A stretch of 18,860 bases of DNA, taken from the NCBI GenBank assembly GCA_003598085.1, contig QZKU01000141.1:1-18860 (forward strand). The letters are read 5' to 3'. This DNA is from Candidatus Abyssobacteria bacterium SURF_5 (GTDB taxonomy: Bacteria; Abyssobacteria; SURF-5). How positions within the stretch are numbered: the first letter of the stretch is position 1; each line of letters starts with the position of its first letter. Shown in pieces: positions 16,264 to 18,860 of this stretch. A program made the translations under genes and the position numbers. Below the pieces are notes generated by a model that saw only the letters and a program-made list of their open reading frames with translations, was not told the origin of the DNA and did no database searches.

Positions 16264-16374
16264 GTCGAATTTTGAGCTTTAAAGAAGGTTGCAAGAGTTT
16301 GATGCAGTCCCTTTCAGCAGGCGGAAGAATAGGACGCGCAAAGTGGACAGGATGGATGAGGGGCGGCGGCGAGA

Positions 16375-16914
16375 TCAGATTTGAAGCGCTGAAATGAGGG
16401 CCGCGCGCGAGTTTACGCCCACTTTCCTCATGATGTTGCGGGCGTGATCCTTGGCAGTCTGCTCGCTAATAAACAGCTTCTTTGCGATCTGGCTGTTGCT
16501 GAGCCCATCGGAGATCAGGTGGAGCACCTCGAGCTCCCGTTTTGTCAGACGGAATCTCGTTCTTGCTTTTTCCATATCGACCGAATGCTTTTCTATGATA
16601 TTCTCGACGAGCGCCATGATATGGCCGGGTTCCTGATCTGTTGCGGCTCCTACCAGGAACGCGCGAATTGCGAAGAGAGCAGAATGGCGGCCCCGGTAGA
16701 TTGCGGTTTGCTGTGCGGCTGGAGCGCGGGAGGGTGACCCATGAGCGGCATTTTTTACCTCAAGCGCGACGTTGCGGATCGTTTCATACAGATCGGGGAG
16801 GGAATGAATGATCTCTGAAGCCTCTTTATTGCAGAAGGTTAGCTCGATTTCCAGATTGAAGAAAAGGACGGCGGGCACCGAGCGTCTCTTGATTATTTCC
16901 GCCATATCATCCAT
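16375..16914 (-). CDS. LuxR-type (NarL/FixJ-like HTH) transcriptional regulator
   Basis: This DNA-binding regulator is 179 residues long from the ATG at 16912-16914. The C-terminal LuxR helix-turn-helix covers the last 58 residues. It starts LTKRELEVLHLISDGLSNSQ and ends MRKVGVNSRAAL, with the recognition helix around SEQTAKDHARNI. The N-terminal half has a short PAS-like start (PAVLFFNLEIELTFCNKEAS) but no Asp-phosphorylation receiver, so it probably responds to a small ligand or partner. A TTG start at 16941 would add nine residues but lies on the far side of an extended -10 element, so I prefer 16914; 16905 is also possible. No ribosome site is visible. It diverges from the PilZ gene and precedes paralogue A. 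Confidence 0.85.
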   Translation of the reverse strand: MDDMAEIIKRRSVPAVLFFNLEIELTFCNKEASEIIHSLPDLYETIRNVALEVKNAAHGSPSRAPAAQQTAIYRGRHSALFAIRAFLVGAATDQEPGHIMALVENIIEKHSVDMEKARTRFRLTKRELEVLHLISDGLSNSQIAKKLFISEQTAKDHARNIMRKVGVNSRAALISALQI

Positions 16915-16920
16915 CGCGCA

Positions 16921-16929
16921 ATTATACCA
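16921..16929 (-). promoter_or_regulatory. Extended -10 promoter of the LuxR-type gene
   Basis: On the minus strand TGG-TATAAT (16929-16921) is a perfect extended -10, which does not need a -35. Transcription would begin six to seven bases on, at or beside the ATG at 16914, so the mRNA may have no leader. Confidence 0.55.
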
Positions 16930-16981
16930 TATTTTGAGCAAAAACCCTGTTCGATACTTGAAAAATCCTACTTTCGTGGGA

Positions 16982-17010
16982 TTGCTTTCATGAGCGGAGG
17001 CAGGTATCCT
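16982..17010 (+). promoter_or_regulatory. Possible promoter of the PilZ gene
   Basis: TTGCTT (16982-16987) and TATCCT (17005-17010) are 17 bases apart. Transcription from about 17017 would leave a 21-base leader and supports the start at 17038 over an earlier ATG at 16990. Confidence 0.35.
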
Positions 17011-17037
17011 ATCACCATCAGAGAGAGAGAGGACCCC

Positions 17038-17328
17038 ATGGCAACGGAAAAACGTAGAAGCGCGCGCCGGCGCTACAAAGAGGAAATCGACTTCGAGGCG
17101 ATGATCCCGGGTTCAAAGATGCCCCGGGTGACCCCACACCACGCACATTGTCGAGACATCAGTCAAGGCGGCCTCGGAATAATTATCGGGTTTCAGCCGA
17201 GAGAAGGAGAGATTGTGAAGCTTTCAATCCCCTTCAAGAAGGGGATTACGCTCCCTGTATTCGCTGAAGTCATCTGGACAACGGCTGAAGCCGACGATTT
17301 CAGGGCGGGAATGAGGTTTTTGTCATAA
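17038..17328 (+). CDS. PilZ-domain protein
   Basis: PilZ domains bind cyclic di-GMP and alter motility, exopolysaccharide output or transcription. This 96-residue protein is little more than the domain. The N-terminal arginine motif KRRSARRRY is at 5-13, and DISQGG at 40-45 fits the D/NxSxxG motif. A beta-rich region ends in FRAGMRFL at 88-95. Both c-di-GMP contacts are present, so binding is likely. The start at 17038 is chosen because it has AGAGG five bases upstream and begins right before the arginine motif. A longer reading from 16990 lies before the likely promoter. Paralogue B follows 96 bases downstream on the same strand and may be co-transcribed. No cyclase or phosphodiesterase is in the window. 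Confidence 0.88.
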   Translation: MATEKRRSARRRYKEEIDFEAMIPGSKMPRVTPHHAHCRDISQGGLGIIIGFQPREGEIVKLSIPFKKGITLPVFAEVIWTTAEADDFRAGMRFLS

Positions 17329-17350
17329 AGAAGTCGGGATCATGCAAGAA

Positions 17351-17391
17351 GCGCGTGTTTTCATAGGAAACGGGAACACGCATACACGCGC
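17351..17391 (+). other. Alternative stem-loops in the leader of paralogue B
   Basis: GCGCGTGT (17351-17358) can pair with ACACGCGC (17384-17391), or GCGTGTT (17353-17359) can pair with AACACGC (17375-17381). The two stems share their left arm and exclude each other. They lie 20 bases before the AAGGAGGA ribosome site at 17411-17418. No U-run follows, so this is not a standard terminator. Confidence 0.35.
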
Positions 17392-17424
17392 TCTTGCTCA
17401 GGTAACGCAAAAGGAGGAATCCAC

Positions 17425-17736
17425 ATGATCGAGCCAATCAACAAGATAACTTGTGACTGGTGCGGGAAGTTCGAATTTTCGACCACTACAGCCATACCGA
17501 AGGAGTTTTTCCTCGTGACCATAAAGCGCGCCCCCGCGGAAAAAGAGTTCCCCGGTGAAGGCGAGACTCCCGAGGTTGAGCAGGTGCTCCTCTGCACGGC
17601 CTGTCGCAACGCGATTCTCTCCGCCAGGAGTTTGCGGATGAAAGAGAGGAGAGAGAACAAGCATTCTCAGGCTGCAACTCTGAATTGGCCCACGGTCGAG
17701 CCGCACTACTCAGTTAAAGAGCAAGTTTGCGCGTGA
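17425..17736 (+). CDS. Small zinc-ribbon-like protein, paralogue B
   Basis: This 103-residue protein shares length, start (MIEPINKITCDWCGKFE) and both CxxC pairs (C10/C13 and C57/C60) with paralogue A. It lacks paralogue A's extra C22 and C80, which argues that only the two CxxC pairs bind metal. The RMKERRENK segment at 71-79 is unchanged. The region around 41-50 is the most divergent. AAGGAGGA lies six bases before the ATG, a strong ribosome site suggesting good expression. It follows the PilZ gene. I do not recognise the family; possible roles include a regulatory adaptor or nucleic-acid-binding protein. Confidence 0.85.
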   Translation: MIEPINKITCDWCGKFEFSTTTAIPKEFFLVTIKRAPAEKEFPGEGETPEVEQVLLCTACRNAILSARSLRMKERRENKHSQAATLNWPTVEPHYSVKEQVCA

Positions 17737-17993
17737 TCGTCAGTGATCTGGCACGCGGGCACCCGAAAAGGAAAGCGTGGGGAGTGTCGCGGTGTCCCGC
17801 TGCACCAGAGCTTCATTCGGGAGCGCTCGACAAATGCCGGCGGGGGTTATTAAGTCCATCTTTATGAGTCGACATGTCCTCGCCGGCTTTATCAAATCGA
17901 TCAGGCCGAGCTCGCGAACAGAGCCTGATGATTGCGTCAGACGCGAATCGCTCTTTTCTGCCCATCACCCTCGAGAATAGGTTCATGGTCCGC

Positions 17994-18665
17994 CTACAGC
18001 CCTTTCTTCTCGAGTTCCTCCAATATCCGCTTCACTTCGTCTTCGCCGACGTCGTACCATTTCTCGTACGCGTTTGCCACGGCAAAAAACGGAAGCCGGC
18101 TGAGGTCGGGACAGAAAATCCTGTCGACCTTCGGGTGCAGGCGCCGGTATGCCGAGGATGATGACGTTGGCACGGCTATTATGATTCGCTGCGCGTGGTG
18201 AGCCTTCACGGACTCGACGGCCGCCTCCATCGTGTATCCCGATGCCAGGCCGTCATCCACGAGAACTGCAATGCGGCCGGTCATCGGCGGGAGGTCGGCC
18301 CGTGCGCCGAACAGCTCCCGCTTCAACCGAGCTTCAGCAAGGGCCCTCTCTTTTTGCCGCTGGACCTGCGGCTCCCTCAGCCCGAGATGAAGCATGAGCG
18401 CGTGATTGAGAATCAGGTTGCCGTCCGTCGTGATCGCGCCGAAGCCGGCCTCCGGATTATCCGGTATCTGCAGTTTGCGGGCAATCACCAGGTACAGCCT
18501 CGCGTTCAGCCTCTCGGCGATAACCGCTCCCACCGGCACGCCGCCATTCGGGATTGAAAGCACAAGCGGGTGCTCGTCGCGGTATTGCGCCAGTCTCTGC
18601 GCCAGTATTGCGCCCGCCTCCACCCGATCGCGGTACTTCGGCGCGGACACTTCAAATTCCGACAT
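17994..18665 (-). CDS. PRPP-binding phosphoribosyltransferase (COG1926-like)
   Basis: This 223-residue cytoplasmic protein has the type I phosphoribosyltransferase fold. The PRPP-binding motif VLVDDGLASGYTM is at 134-146, with acidic pair D137/D138. The region RKLQIPDNPEAGFGAI (63-78) and the PNGG loop at 39-42 match the predicted phosphoribosyltransferase family COG1926, whose base substrate is generally unknown. Length is normal for the family. The start at 18665 is preceded by a GGGGG tract eight bases upstream. It is a single gene with its own promoter. The 257 bases between paralogue B and this gene (17737-17993) hold no gene I can support, only an inverted repeat at 17836-17887. Confidence 0.88.
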   Translation of the reverse strand: MSEFEVSAPKYRDRVEAGAILAQRLAQYRDEHPLVLSIPNGGVPVGAVIAERLNARLYLVIARKLQIPDNPEAGFGAITTDGNLILNHALMLHLGLREPQVQRQKERALAEARLKRELFGARADLPPMTGRIAVLVDDGLASGYTMEAAVESVKAHHAQRIIIAVPTSSSSAYRRLHPKVDRIFCPDLSRLPFFAVANAYEKWYDVGEDEVKRILEELEKKGL

Positions 18666-18703
18666 TAAACCGACCCCCGGATAGTATCATTTATCCATCT
18701 CAT

Positions 18704-18732
18704 ATTATAATCAACTTGAGCCATGCGATTAA
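18704..18732 (-). promoter_or_regulatory. Promoter of the phosphoribosyltransferase gene
   Basis: On the minus strand a perfect TATAAT (18709-18704) lies 17 bases after TTAATC (18732-18727), a weak -35. It would give a leader of about 30 bases. Confidence 0.45.
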
Positions 18733-18741
18733 GGCGGGAAT

Positions 18742-18792
18742 ACCGTCGGAAGGCATGCGAGAAATATGGGGACAGAGAGACTGTCCGACGGT
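18742..18792. repeat. Nested inverted repeats at the right edge
   Basis: ACCGTCGGA (18742-18750) pairs with TCCGACGGT (18784-18792). A second hairpin, GGACAG (18770-18775) with CTGTCC (18781-18786) around AGAGA, overlaps the right arm by three bases. The two are mutually exclusive. The GGGGACAG...CTGTCC core resembles hairpins seen beside REP-associated transposase genes; any such gene would lie past the window. Confidence 0.4.
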
Positions 18793-18860
18793 TATCATTT
18801 TAAGAGCAGCTTCTTTAAGTAAGAACTTCTTTTCATGGGTAGTCAAGTTGCGAACACTAA

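Larger units (their letters stand above)
15862..16374. other. Intergenic region with promoter, dyad and four palindromic repeats
   Basis: These 513 bases hold the promoter and operator of paralogue A near its end (15955-15994) and the repeat cluster at 16101-16263. No convincing gene is present; the short frames crossing the repeats have no ribosome sites. From about 16270 to 16374 I see nothing definite. Confidence 0.6.

Noticed and set aside
17777-17980. 67-codon plus-strand frame after paralogue B
   Set aside because: It has a GTG start with a poor ribosome site and no recognisable protein feature beyond a short internal repeat.

Overview
The window is an 18.9 kb piece of a bacterial chromosome of moderate to moderately high GC. 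Protein-coding genes lie on both strands, several with strong AAGGAG-type ribosome binding sites. I found no tRNA, rRNA, CRISPR array or phage genes. A PAS-rich hybrid kinase, a PilZ protein, a LuxR-type regulator, a single-chain acyl-CoA carboxylase and REP-like intergenic palindromes fit a free-living Gram-negative-type bacterium, for example Desulfobacterota or a neighbouring uncultured lineage. The sequence does not settle the phylum.

Left part (1-5657): the 3' tail of a probable ISL3-like transposase touches the left edge. Next is a 1402-residue hybrid sensor kinase on the minus strand (six membrane segments, six PAS domains, HisKA, HATPase and receiver). An EamA-type exporter faces away from it, with its own sigma70-like promoter at 4687-4715.

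Metabolic part (5671-13344): a class III PLP aminotransferase (minus) and a single-chain biotin carboxylase/BCCP/carboxyltransferase (plus) diverge from a 253-base region. That region holds two promoters; the aminotransferase promoter is bracketed by inverted TGCTCGTT half-sites. An MFS transporter follows, whose first transmembrane helix begins before its first ATG. A thiolase converges on it, driven from an extended -10 promoter with a perfect 16-bp palindrome at the predicted start of transcription. Together these look like uptake plus amino-group and acyl-CoA metabolism, but no single pathway is proven.

Right part (13669-18860): this holds a Cys/His-rich small protein, a PHP-family metallohydrolase, a mirrored four-gene module and a PRPP-binding phosphoribosyltransferase. 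The module is the most unusual part of the window. Two 103-residue CxxC...CxxC zinc-ribbon-like paralogues (65 of 103 residues identical by hand count) sit at the outer ends of two divergent arms. One arm carries a LuxR-type regulator and the other a PilZ protein. The paralogue at 15550-15861 has a promoter whose -35 lies inside a perfect dyad. Intergenic DNA here is rich in palindromes, several with the GTAG-plus-stem layout of REP elements, but no REP-associated transposase is encoded in the window.
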